Shown here in pieces: positions 7,939 to 15,164 of a stretch of 17,243 nucleotides of DNA. The DNA is from an uncultured Bacteroides sp. (lineage in GTDB: Bacteria > Bacteroidota > Bacteroidia > Bacteroidales > Bacteroidaceae): NCBI GenBank assembly GCA_900553815.1, contig USEY01000065.1:1-17243 (forward strand), read 5' to 3'. Position 1 is the first letter of the stretch. Every line of letters starts with the position of its first letter. Both the position numbers and the translations under genes were made by a program. The notes under the pieces were generated by a model that was given only the letters and a program-made list of their open reading frames with translations, had not been told where the DNA came from and did not search any database.

Positions 7939-8022
7939 CCTGAAAGTTGGTAGTTTCAGGCAGTTTCGTTCAGTTGATACCTATAGTTTCAGACTATGAA
8001 ACTGTTTGAAACTATAGGTATC
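7939..8022. repeat. Inverted repeats built from GTTTCA/TGAAAC motifs at the element edge
   Basis: A perfect 16-bp inverted repeat pairs GATACCTATAGTTTCA (7976-7991) with TGAAACTATAGGTATC (8007-8022) over a 15-nt loop. That loop holds another TGAAACT (7997-8003), allowing a competing 7-bp hairpin with AGTTTCA (7985-7991). Just upstream, CCTGAAA (7939-7945) pairs with TTTCAGG (7954-7960). There are at least five copies of the half-motif in 84 nt. It sits between the chromosomal peptidase gene and the mobile-element genes. No U tract follows either arm, so a plain terminator is unlikely. An operator or recombinase-binding array is possible. Confidence 0.75.
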
Positions 8023-8043
8023 TGATATTCAATAAGCAGGCTT

Positions 8044-8352
8044 ATGTGGATAATAATCCCTACTGCGTTCAATGTGTTCGGTTGCTATGTCCGCAAGGTC
8101 ATTGCTGCCATCTACAAGAACAAGGAACTGTCGGAGGAAGAAACGGTGCGCCATGTCAGGCAGGACGGAAGGATAAGCTATGATGTGTTCAGCCTTGAAA
8201 TGGTGGTCGCCGTCGCTTTCAAGCTGCGGAGCAGGGAATGTATGGCTTTCAGACGGTTCGTTGTGGAATGCCTGACTACGAGCCGCAATAGCAAGCCGAT
8301 AAACCTTTTCTTTTCGCTCTCTCCATATAATGGTTTGAGAGTGAACAATTAG
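8044..8352 (+). pseudogene. RhuM-like protein fragment
   Basis: The 102-residue frame resembles the N-terminal region of RhuM-type proteins. It has a winged-helix-like stretch (VFGCYVRKVIAAIYKNKELS), an EEET.R...DGR segment, and then a pattern matching the family's 'YNLDMIIAVGYRVRS..G..FR.W' block as YDVFSLEMVVAVAFKLRSRE with FRRFV after it. Intact relatives are much longer and have residues before this point. Here an in-frame stop at 8023-8025 blocks extension upstream. It may be a 5'-truncated remnant cut at the element edge, or a genuine short protein. The resemblance is by eye only. The function of RhuM proteins is poorly defined. Confidence 0.45.
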
Positions 8353-8364
8353 AAAAGGTGAAAG

Positions 8365-8418
8365 GAAGAACAGCCGACAACAGGCAGGAAAGGCAAATTC
8401 TCCGTTGTCGGCTTCTTC
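8365..8418. terminator. Bidirectional terminator-like hairpin between convergent genes
   Basis: AGCCGACAAC (8372-8381) pairs with GTTGTCGGCT (8404-8413), a 10-bp perfect stem over a 22-nt loop. GAAGAA (8365-8370) can instead extend the 9-bp core by pairing with TTCTTC (8413-8418), leaving a 2-nt bulge. It lies between the rightward RhuM-like frame and the leftward helix-turn-helix gene. On the minus strand the stem is followed by CCTTTCACCTTTTC, which is pyrimidine-rich. Confidence 0.6.
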
Positions 8419-8436
8419 ATCATGGGACGGCAGGCA

Positions 8437-8742
8437 TTATGTGCCGACACGCCTGAATGCTTCGCGGTAATTGGCGGCAAGCATCTTTTCGATGTCCGAT
8501 TCCTTGTAGAGAATCTTTCCACCCAACTGATAGTAAGCAATCATCCCGTTGTTGCGGTAGTCCTGCAAGGTGCGGCGGCTCACTTTCAGCCGTGCCGACA
8601 CCTCCCTGTCCGTCAGGAAGCGTTCGCCGCCCAATGTCGGACGGCTGTTTGCCACGAGATTCTCGATGCCGTCCAGCAGACGGTCAAGCGTGTCGCCGAA
8701 CTGGGCGACCAGCGCATGGTTCTTGGTTATCATTTCACTCAT
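8437..8742 (-). CDS. Excisionase-like helix-turn-helix protein (second of a pair)
   Basis: The 101-residue protein has an N-terminal alpha-helical stretch (residues 8-32) followed by a MerR/excisionase-type winged helix: FLTDREVSARLKVSRRTLQD (42-61), then YRNNGMIAYYQLGGKILYKE with a typical wing. Such proteins are standard in Bacteroides conjugative elements, where relatives such as Xis2c and Xis2d help excision. The start at 8742 (MSEMITKN) was chosen over an ATG at 8808. The upstream choice would overlap the preceding gene and add residues that lack helical or domain character. It follows the partner gene after 34 nt and is probably co-transcribed with it. Confidence 0.8.
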   Translation of the reverse strand: MSEMITKNHALVAQFGDTLDRLLDGIENLVANSRPTLGGERFLTDREVSARLKVSRRTLQDYRNNGMIAYYQLGGKILYKESDIEKMLAANYREAFRRVGT

Positions 8743-8776
8743 TGTCACGTTGGATTTAGTGGTAAGACAATAATAA

Positions 8777-9073
8777 TCAAACGACTCTGTCCGTCCGTTT
8801 GCCCTCAATTAGTTTTACGATGCTCAGCACATCCTCCGGCTTGTAAAACACCTTGTGGTTAATCTGCGAATAGGCCAGCGTGCCGTTGTCGCGTAGCGTC
8901 TGCAACGTGCGCGGACTGATGTTCAACTGCTGGCAGACTTCCTGGTTGTCCATCCAGCGGTTTAATGACTTGCCGCCCTGCTTGGCAAGGAGGGCATCCA
9001 CACGTTCCGCGAAACGGCTGAACTTCGCCGCCATTTCCTCGAATGCCTCTTTCTGAATAATCAAAATTTCCAT
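8777..9073 (-). CDS. Excisionase-like helix-turn-helix protein (first of a pair)
   Basis: The 98-residue protein begins with a helical segment (residues 5-32). A winged helix-turn-helix follows at 40-85 with WMDNQEVCQQLNISPRTLQT, then LRDNGTLAYSQINHKVFYKPE. It is parallel in design to the downstream gene and the two are diverged paralogues. Proteins of this type bind DNA at recombination sites or act as small regulators in Bacteroides mobile elements. No integrase gene is adjacent, so a role in excision is inferred only from family. The tail GKRTDRVV is basic. Confidence 0.82.
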   Translation of the reverse strand: MEILIIQKEAFEEMAAKFSRFAERVDALLAKQGGKSLNRWMDNQEVCQQLNISPRTLQTLRDNGTLAYSQINHKVFYKPEDVLSIVKLIEGKRTDRVV

Positions 9074-9364
9074 TGTCGATACTGCTTTTAATGTTGATAC
9101 TTGGTTTTTGCCTGCAAAGTAAATCGGTATTCTCCGTAATGAGATGGATATGCGATTAGGTGGCAGCTTGTGGCATTTTGCTGTCCCAATCTTTCATACT
9201 CTGGGAATATCGTTTTGCATGGCAACGCAAAGTAAAGACAAGGTTGGCAAAAGCCAATCACCTTGTGCATGCGTGGAAGCATTTGGCACCGATATGGAAG
9301 CCTGTGGCGTTATTATATGAAGTGACACTGCAAAATGGTTGCAAAAGCTAAATTGTAAATAAAG

Positions 9365-9928
9365 CTATTTCATTCGTGACCTTATCCTGCTTAAACTTGT
9401 CTGCGTAATGCCAAGATACGAGGCTATGCTGCCCAATGGCAGCCGTTGCAAGAGTTCCGGATCCATCTCAACCAGTTGCCTGTAACGCTCTGAGGCGATA
9501 GCTGAGAGCATGGAGATTAATCGTTGTTCAGTCTCCAAAAGTTCCATTTCCGCATACCGTCGTCCCCAATTAGCAATATGCAAATCTTCCAAAAACAATT
9601 CCTGCAATTTCTTCCTCTTCAAGACATACAGAACAGAATCCTCCATCAGTTCCATTGTCTCATATCCAGCCTCGTCGTTTACATATCCTTTCATAGAAAC
9701 AATGGTAGCACCTTCCTTGCCTATCCAAAACGTAATTTCTTTTCCGTCAACATAAGTAAAAGCCCTGACAATACCCTGTTTAATGAAAAATATATCTTTC
9801 TCTACCTTGTTTATTTCCAATATATGAAATCCTTTAGGCAATGTAATCTCTGACATACAACGATGCAATTTGTCTAAAGACTTTTCAGGCAGAGGGTATC
9901 TTAAACTTAAAATCTGTTCCAGTTTCAT
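9365..9928 (-). CDS. Crp/Fnr family transcriptional regulator
   Basis: The 187-residue protein has an N-terminal cNMP-type beta-roll (about 25-110, including FFIKQGIVRAFTYVDGKEI), a long dimerisation helix (111-150) and a C-terminal helix-turn-helix (163-187, GSIASYLGITQTSLSRIRSR). The only cysteine is C24, so an FNR-like iron-sulfur cluster is excluded. The cyclic-nucleotide motif of true Crp is also not evident, so the ligand is unknown. The gene is divergent from the nitroreductase cassette with 161 nt between the start codons, which strongly suggests that it controls that cassette. It is AT-rich: the 60 bases at 9721-9780 contain 22 G/C. This is unlike the flanking element genes and a sign of separate origin. 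Confidence 0.9.
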   Translation of the reverse strand: MKLEQILSLRYPLPEKSLDKLHRCMSEITLPKGFHILEINKVEKDIFFIKQGIVRAFTYVDGKEITFWIGKEGATIVSMKGYVNDEAGYETMELMEDSVLYVLKRKKLQELFLEDLHIANWGRRYAEMELLETEQRLISMLSAIASERYRQLVEMDPELLQRLPLGSIASYLGITQTSLSRIRSRMK

Positions 9929-9952
9929 ACTCCATCAACACTTATCACCCTG

Positions 9953-9960
9953 CGAAGGTA
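9953..9960 (-). promoter_or_regulatory. Possible -7 element of the Crp/Fnr gene
   Basis: TACCTTCG on the minus strand differs by one base from TAnnTTTG and lies 24 nt before the start codon. No convincing -33 element occurs 19 nt upstream, so this is a weak call. A regulated or autoregulated promoter would fit. Confidence 0.35.
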
Positions 9961-9998
9961 ACAAAAAGATGCGTCATAAATCAGGAAGCATGTCTCTT

Positions 9999-10031
9999 TT
10001 TGTCAAATGCGAAATCATTTTTTGCCAAATG
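9999..10031. promoter_or_regulatory. Candidate operator: two TTTGNCAAATG sites 22 bp apart
   Basis: TTTGTCAAATG (9999-10009) and TTTGCCAAATG (10021-10031) differ at one position. Each contains a 9-bp palindrome TTTG-N-CAAA. The 22-bp period is close to two helical turns. They sit between the divergent Crp/Fnr gene and the nitroreductase gene. The right-hand site is centred about 44 nt upstream of the start point expected from the nitroreductase -7 element. That is the usual position for class II activation by a Crp-family protein. Confidence 0.55.
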
Positions 10032-10057
10032 TAAAAAGGTTTAGTGTAAGATGTACC

Positions 10058-10065
10058 TACTTTTG
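10058..10065 (+). promoter_or_regulatory. -7 element of the nitroreductase-to-HAD cassette
   Basis: TACTTTTG fits TAnnTTTG exactly and ends 24 nt before the ATG at 10090. The -33 position (10035-10038, AAAG) does not match TTTG. This fits a promoter that depends on an activator bound at the adjacent TTTGNCAAA sites. The short leader leaves no room for a tetQ-style attenuator. Confidence 0.6.
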
Positions 10066-10089
10066 CATCAAACTTTAACACGGAATAAT

Positions 10090-10614
10090 ATGGAACATGA
10101 TTTTTTGGAGATTATTAAGACGCGACGCAGTTGTCGTAAATTTCAGGACAGACAAATTTCTCGCGTGGAATTGGATGCCGTACTTGAAGCAGGAACTTAC
10201 GCACCTTCAGCAGGAGGGCGCCAAAGTGCGTTTATCGTAGCTGTGCAGAATAAAGAGCAGCGCAAAAAACTGGCTGCAATGAATGCGGCAGTAATTGGAT
10301 CCAAATCAAATCCTTTTTACGATGCTCCCACTTATGTATTGGTTTTTGCTCCCTCAAATGCTCATACTGCTATCGAGGATGGAACTTGTGTGCTTGAAAA
10401 TATGATGCTTGCAGCTCATGCCTTGAACTTGGGAAGCTGTTGGATTCATAGAGAGAAAGAAATGTTCATCACGGATGAAGGGAAAGAGATGATAAGGTCA
10501 TGGGAGCTGCCTGACGGACTGATGGGCATCGGTGCTTTGGCGTTGGGCTATCCTGATGGCAAACCAGCGCCTGCCGTCACACGAAAAGAAGGGTATTACC
10601 GTATAATTAGATAA
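10090..10614 (+). CDS. Nitroreductase family FMN-dependent oxidoreductase
   Basis: The 174-residue cytoplasmic protein belongs to the nitroreductase fold. FMN-contacting segments are visible: TRRSCRKF (11-18), APSAGGRQ near residue 40, and GIGALALGYP near 150. Such enzymes reduce nitroaromatics, quinones or enones using NAD(P)H and work as homodimers. The start at 10090 is chosen because the longer frame from 10051 would begin upstream of the -7 promoter element. It is first in a rightward series, 33 nt before the SMR gene, and so is likely co-regulated with the exporters. The substrate is unknown. It is not a NimA-type protein. Confidence 0.9.
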   Translation: MEHDFLEIIKTRRSCRKFQDRQISRVELDAVLEAGTYAPSAGGRQSAFIVAVQNKEQRKKLAAMNAAVIGSKSNPFYDAPTYVLVFAPSNAHTAIEDGTCVLENMMLAAHALNLGSCWIHREKEMFITDEGKEMIRSWELPDGLMGIGALALGYPDGKPAPAVTRKEGYYRIIR

Positions 10615-10647
10615 AAATGTCACACGATTTACTTAAGGCGATTTTTT

Positions 10648-10974
10648 ATGAATTGGATTATCTTATTATTGGCCGGACTCTTTGAAGTAAGCCTGACTTT
10701 TTGTTTGGGGAAGACTCGGACCGCATCCGGTTTTGAGTTCTATCTTTGGGGCGGAGGTTTTCTTGTCTCCACAATATTAAGCATGACACTGCTTGCCAAG
10801 GCCGTACAAACGTTGCCGTTAGGCACAGCTTATGCCATTTGGACGGGTATCGGGGCGGTAGGTACGGTCCTGATAGGCATTTTTGTCTTTAAGGAGCCGG
10901 CCACACCGGTACGGCTTTTCTTCTTGTTCACGCTGATAGCGTCTTTGATAGGTTTGAAGATTGTTTCTTACTGA
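10648..10974 (+). CDS. sugE: SMR family exporter, SugE/Gdx type
   Basis: The 108-residue protein has four hydrophobic helices and is the usual size for small multidrug resistance transporters, which act as antiparallel dimers in the inner membrane. The proton- and substrate-binding glutamate is E13 in AGLFEVS. The stretch AYAIWTGIGAVGT (61-73) is nearly identical to SugE/Gdx, and IGLKI near the end also matches. SugE/Gdx proteins export guanidinium and some quaternary ammonium cations by proton exchange. No guanidine riboswitch was seen upstream, and the gene is only 33 nt after the nitroreductase. The choice between Gdx and Qac function is an inference. Confidence 0.85.
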   Translation: MNWIILLLAGLFEVSLTFCLGKTRTASGFEFYLWGGGFLVSTILSMTLLAKAVQTLPLGTAYAIWTGIGAVGTVLIGIFVFKEPATPVRLFFLFTLIASLIGLKIVSY

Positions 10975-10985
10975 AAGGGGAATAC

Positions 10986-12170
10986 ATGAAATATGAATTG
11001 AAAGCCAACCAGGGTATTCCGGCTTCATTGCTGGTCATGCTTTCCATTGCAACCGGATTATCAGTCGCCAACTGTTACTATAACCAGCCCTTGTTGGGCA
11101 GTATAGCCACAGATTTTAAAATAAATGATTTATCCGCCAATGCGGTAGCGACCTTAACGCAAGTCGGCTATATGCTTGGTCTGCTGTTTGTCATTCCATT
11201 GGGAGACCTGCTTTCACGCCGTAAGTTGATATTAACCAACTACGTTCTTGCAGCCTGCTCTCTGCTGGCGATTGGTACGGCACAGGACATCCGTATCGTA
11301 TGGGTGGCATCGCTGATAACCGGAGCGACGTCTGTCATGCCTCAGTTCTTCATACCGCTTGTGTCTTATCATTCAGCCCCAAGCCATAAGACGCGCAATG
11401 TAGGCATCATGCAGTCCTGTCTGTTGGTGGGAATTTTGGGCTCACGGATACTGAGTGGACTGATTGCCAATGCCTGGGGGTGGCGCATGGTGTATTTCAT
11501 AGCGGCCGGACTGATGACGTATTGCTGGTTGATGATGTACAAAGTGCTTCCCGCATTGCCCGCACAGGCAAAAGAAACATACGGAAGGCTGATGAAGTCG
11601 CTATGGCATATTCTGCGGAAATATCCATACCTGCGCATTGCTTCCGCTCGGGCGGCATTGGCTTATGGCGCTTTCTTTGCCTTATGGAGTTGCCTTGCCT
11701 TCAAGATGAAGCAAGCCCCTTTTTTTGCCGGAGATGATATCATAGGGGCATTGGGATTTTGCGGATTGGCAGGAGCTGCTACTGTGGTATTCATCAGTAA
11801 ATATATTTCTGTTTATGGAGCCAGACGTTTTTCTCTCATGGGTGGAGCCGTTATGCTGGTGGCTTGGCTGACAGCATGGTGGGGCGGCGACAGCTACGCA
11901 GGCATTATCATTGCCATTCTTCTGATTGATGCGGGAATGCAGAGCATTCATCTTGCCAATCAAACCAGTGTAGTAACGCTTGACGCTGAAGCCATCAACC
12001 GTGTAAACACGCTTTACATGACCATTTATTTTCTTGGCGGTTCTGTGGGAACGTTTGTAGCCGGCATCTGCTGGGAGCATTTTCAATGGACGGGAACAGC
12101 CATAGCGGGACTGACTTTCATTGCCTTGTCCTTGCTGGTCAGTTTTACATTTAAGGAAAGTAAGATATGA
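10986..12170 (+). CDS. MFS transporter, probable exporter
   Basis: The 394-residue protein has the length and twelve-helix pattern of DHA1-type major facilitator exporters. The motif A loop between helices 2 and 3 reads GDLLSRRKLIL (near residues 77-87). The N-terminal helix has SIATGLSVANCYYNQPLLG, typical of the YnfM/Bacteroidetes exporter group. Repeats of small residues (GGSVGTFVAG) lie near the C-terminus. It starts 11 nt after the SMR gene, and its stop overlaps the HAD start as ATGA, so these are translated together. The substrate is unknown. Confidence 0.9.
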   Translation: MKYELKANQGIPASLLVMLSIATGLSVANCYYNQPLLGSIATDFKINDLSANAVATLTQVGYMLGLLFVIPLGDLLSRRKLILTNYVLAACSLLAIGTAQDIRIVWVASLITGATSVMPQFFIPLVSYHSAPSHKTRNVGIMQSCLLVGILGSRILSGLIANAWGWRMVYFIAAGLMTYCWLMMYKVLPALPAQAKETYGRLMKSLWHILRKYPYLRIASARAALAYGAFFALWSCLAFKMKQAPFFAGDDIIGALGFCGLAGAATVVFISKYISVYGARRFSLMGGAVMLVAWLTAWWGGDSYAGIIIAILLIDAGMQSIHLANQTSVVTLDAEAINRVNTLYMTIYFLGGSVGTFVAGICWEHFQWTGTAIAGLTFIALSLLVSFTFKESKI

Positions 12171-12826
12171 GCTCCAAACATCATATCCTATTTGACTTGG
12201 ACGGCACGCTGACCGACTCATTCAAAGGTATAGTCCACAGTGTGCAATATGCCTTATCTCGCTATGGCATCGTTGAAAACGATTTGCATAAGTTAACCCC
12301 GTTCATTGGACCGCCATTGACCTATTCGTTCAGAGAATTTTATCATTTCTCCGATGCACAGGCGGACGAGGCGGTAAGATATTACTGTGAATATTTTTCC
12401 GAGAAAGGTTGGTGCGAGAACACAGCCTATCCCGGTATCCCGGAGATGTTGAAGACATTGTGTGAAGCAGGCAAGCATCTTTATGTGGCAACCTCCAAGC
12501 CCACGGAATTCGCCGTACGGATATTGGAACATTTTGGATTATCCGTTTTTTTCGATTATATTGGAGGAGCTTCTTTCGATCGTTCACGGGAAAGTAAGGT
12601 CGAAGTAATGCGTTATTTATGTCAGCTGGCAAACATTACCGATATGGACAGTGCCATAATGGTGGGTGACCGCAAGTTCGATGTATCAGGTGCCCATGCT
12701 ATCGGAATGGAATGTGTTGGTGTTCTCTATGGCTATGGCTCAGAAGCAGAATTATCATCGGTTCATGCTGACAGGCTGGTTTCTTCAGTAACAGAACTTA
12801 CGTATGAACTTCTTGCCAAAGTGTAG
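12167..12826 (+). CDS. HAD superfamily phosphatase, phosphoglycolate phosphatase-like
   Basis: The 219-residue protein carries all HAD motifs. Motif I is FDLDGTLTDS with nucleophile D10 and acid/base D12. Motif II is ATSKP (T109/S110), motif III includes K144 in RESKVEV, and motif IV is VGDRKFDV with D168 and D172. The alpha-helical cap lies between motif I and residue 90, as in Gph-type subclass I enzymes. These hydrolyse small phosphomonoesters in the cytoplasm. The 4-nt overlap with the MFS gene ties it to the exporter cassette. Relatives sometimes annotated as 5'-nucleotidases are similar, so substrate is open. The gene ends 31 nt before rteA. Confidence 0.92.
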   Translation: MSSKHHILFDLDGTLTDSFKGIVHSVQYALSRYGIVENDLHKLTPFIGPPLTYSFREFYHFSDAQADEAVRYYCEYFSEKGWCENTAYPGIPEMLKTLCEAGKHLYVATSKPTEFAVRILEHFGLSVFFDYIGGASFDRSRESKVEVMRYLCQLANITDMDSAIMVGDRKFDVSGAHAIGMECVGVLYGYGSEAELSSVHADRLVSSVTELTYELLAKV

Positions 12827-12857
12827 CTATTTACATAAATTTACAGATTGTTATTAA

Positions 12858-15164
12858 GTGTTACAATTTAAAATTCTTGCAGGCTACGTTATCATGATGG
12901 CGGTCATCGGCAGCATGGCCGCCATTTTGGTGCATGAGCGCAAACGCATCAGGGAGATAGAAGCCGGCACGGAAACCATCCGGCAGGTGCGCCGTGACAT
13001 AAGTGAGGCCCACCGTTGTATCACCCGGCTTGCCCTGTTGGGCGAGGGCGTCGTCGGCTGGGACGAAACGGACTACCGCCATTACCATGCCCAGCTCCTG
13101 AGCACCGACAGCCTGCTGCAAGCCATGAAACCGCTCTGCCGCGAATACGTGCGCCCGGCACAGATAGACACGCTCCGCTCCCTCCTGACGGACAAGGAAA
13201 CCCATCTGCGGCACATCATGGAGGTGATGGAGCGGCAGGACGAGGCAAACAGCCTGCTGGTGAACCACCTGCCCGAAGTAGCCCGACGGGCTACACGTGT
13301 CCGCACCGTGAGGAAGAAGAAAAGCGGGCTGGCAGGCTTCTTCGGCGGCAAGAAGACCGTACAGGTGCTGCCATCCGCCGGGGAACTCCACGCCTTCAGC
13401 GACAGCCTGACCGCCCTGCAAAGGAAACAGGCGGCGGAGATGGAAGCATACGCCGACAGCCTGCGCATCCGCAACCGGACGCTGAACAGGGAACTGGGGC
13501 GGCTGATACGCGACCTCGACACGCAGGCACAGGCCGCATTCGACGCACGAGAACAGGACATATCGGAGGCGCAGGCACTGTCCGTCAGGCTGCTGACCGC
13601 CACCATCTCCGCCGCCATCGTACTGCTGTTCCTCTCCGGTCTTGCCATCCACCGGGAAATCAGGCGTAACGACCACGAACGGAAACAGCGTGAGCAACTC
13701 ATCGGAAAGTTGCAGGAGAGCAATAACGCAAATGAAAAGCTAATCAAGTTGCGGCGCAACCTCATCCAAAACGTCACCCACGAACTGCGCACCCCGCTGA
13801 CCGCCATCGGCGGCAACGCCGAACTGCTGCTGGACGACACGAAGGCTGACAGCCGCATGCGCCATGCACACGCCATCCATGATGCCGCTGGACGCATGGC
13901 AGGGATGATAAACAGCCTGCTGGTGTATTTCCGTCTGGACCGCGGCAAGGAAACACCCGTCATAAAGCCGTTCAAACTATGCTCCATTGCCGGAACATTG
14001 GAAACGGAGTTCGGGCCATTAGCAGCAAGCAAACATCTTGCCTTCACAGTGAAAAACCATGCGAACGAGATAGTGGGTGGTGACAAAAACCGCATCCTGA
14101 GTATCGGGAGCAACCTGCTCTCCAACGCCATCAAATTTACCAAAAACGGAAGTGTCACATTGACAACCGAATATACCAGCGGCATATTTACCTTGTCAGT
14201 GTCAGACACAGGCACGGGCATGACAAAGGAACAGCAACTGCGGATATTCGTCCCGTTCGAGCGGCTGGGCAACTCCGTGACGGAGGACGGCTTCGGATTA
14301 GGGCTTGCCATCGTCAGCGACACGGTGAAACTGTTGAATGGAAGCATCACAGTGAAAAGCAAACCGGGCAAAGGAAGCCGCTTCACCGTAAGCCTGCCAC
14401 TGCCCAAAGCGGAGGAAACAATGGCCACCGAAAAGACAACTGTTAAGCATTCCACGCTTTCCGGATACTCCGTGCTGGCGATAGACAACAACGGGATGCT
14501 GCTGGACATGATGAAGGAAATGTACAGGCAAAGCGGCGTAAAGTGCGACACCTGCCAAAGCGTGGACGAACTGACGGACCGTATGCGCACAAAGGACTAC
14601 GACCTGCTGGTAACCGACCTGAAGATGCCGGAGGTGAATGGTTATGAGGTGCTGGAACTGCTGCGCACGTCGGAGATCGGCAACTCGCAGACCATCCCCG
14701 TTGTTGCAGCCACCGCCGCAGGCTATGTGGAAGAAAAGGAACTGACGGAAAAAGGATTTGCCGCCGTGCTGTACAAGCCTTATTCCATAGACGAACTGCT
14801 TGCAGTCACGGAACGCTGCATCAAGCCAAAGGGCACAAGCAATATAGATCTGTCGCCCCTGCTCGCTTTCGGCGATAAGCGGCGCACGTTGGAAAAGCTG
14901 GCGGCCACGACACAATCCGACATGGATGAAGTGCGCAAGGCGGCGGAAGCCGGGGACATGGAGGCGTTGGACAGCTGGATACACCACCTCAGAAGCTCGT
15001 GGATGCTGATAAGGGCGGAACAGCCGTTGGCGGTATTGTATGACACAATCCACAAGGGAAAAATATCAGATAACGAAGTGAAGGCAGCCGTTGACGCCGT
15101 ACTGGCACAAGGCAAACTGATTGTAGATTTGGCGAGGAAGGAGGCGGAACGATGGGACGGATAA
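12858..15164 (+). CDS. rteA: RteA-type hybrid sensor histidine kinase
   Basis: The 768-residue inner-membrane kinase matches RteA of CTnDOT-type elements in architecture and partner gene. The order is TM1 (5-25), a sensor region (26-243) rich in helices, TM2 (244-264), and HisKA with H308 in THELRTPL. The ATPase has N423, G1 DTGTG (450-454) and G2 GFGLGLA (478-484). A receiver domain (537-650) follows with D587 and K640, then an Hpt-like end with HHLRSS and probable phosphohistidine H709. It would relay phosphate to RteB. The GTG start at 12858 directly follows an in-frame TAA. The next start, ATG 12894, would remove most of TM1. The region is GC-rich: the 60 bases at 13501-13560 contain 38 G/C, unlike the cassette upstream. 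Confidence 0.9.
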   Translation: MLQFKILAGYVIMMAVIGSMAAILVHERKRIREIEAGTETIRQVRRDISEAHRCITRLALLGEGVVGWDETDYRHYHAQLLSTDSLLQAMKPLCREYVRPAQIDTLRSLLTDKETHLRHIMEVMERQDEANSLLVNHLPEVARRATRVRTVRKKKSGLAGFFGGKKTVQVLPSAGELHAFSDSLTALQRKQAAEMEAYADSLRIRNRTLNRELGRLIRDLDTQAQAAFDAREQDISEAQALSVRLLTATISAAIVLLFLSGLAIHREIRRNDHERKQREQLIGKLQESNNANEKLIKLRRNLIQNVTHELRTPLTAIGGNAELLLDDTKADSRMRHAHAIHDAAGRMAGMINSLLVYFRLDRGKETPVIKPFKLCSIAGTLETEFGPLAASKHLAFTVKNHANEIVGGDKNRILSIGSNLLSNAIKFTKNGSVTLTTEYTSGIFTLSVSDTGTGMTKEQQLRIFVPFERLGNSVTEDGFGLGLAIVSDTVKLLNGSITVKSKPGKGSRFTVSLPLPKAEETMATEKTTVKHSTLSGYSVLAIDNNGMLLDMMKEMYRQSGVKCDTCQSVDELTDRMRTKDYDLLVTDLKMPEVNGYEVLELLRTSEIGNSQTIPVVAATAAGYVEEKELTEKGFAAVLYKPYSIDELLAVTERCIKPKGTSNIDLSPLLAFGDKRRTLEKLAATTQSDMDEVRKAAEAGDMEALDSWIHHLRSSWMLIRAEQPLAVLYDTIHKGKISDNEVKAAVDAVLAQGKLIVDLARKEAERWDG

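Noticed and set aside
9088..9364. Possible small genes, and TTACTTTG promoter-like sites near 9113 and 9227, between the helix-turn-helix pair and the Crp gene
   Set aside because: The frames have no domain character. The promoter-like sequences miss the A of TAnnTTTG, and only the second has a plausible -33 (TTGG, 18 nt), so no firm call is made.
10058..10067. A CTnDOT-like att core (CTACTTTTGC) before the nitroreductase gene, suggesting cassette insertion there
   Set aside because: It matches GTANNTTTGC at nine of ten positions, but this is explained by the promoter -7 element. No second copy was found at the other cassette end.
13082..14590. A 502-codon minus-strand frame across rteA
   Set aside because: Antisense to the histidine kinase, whose motifs are complete in the forward frame. 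The Ser/Arg-rich translation resembles no protein family.
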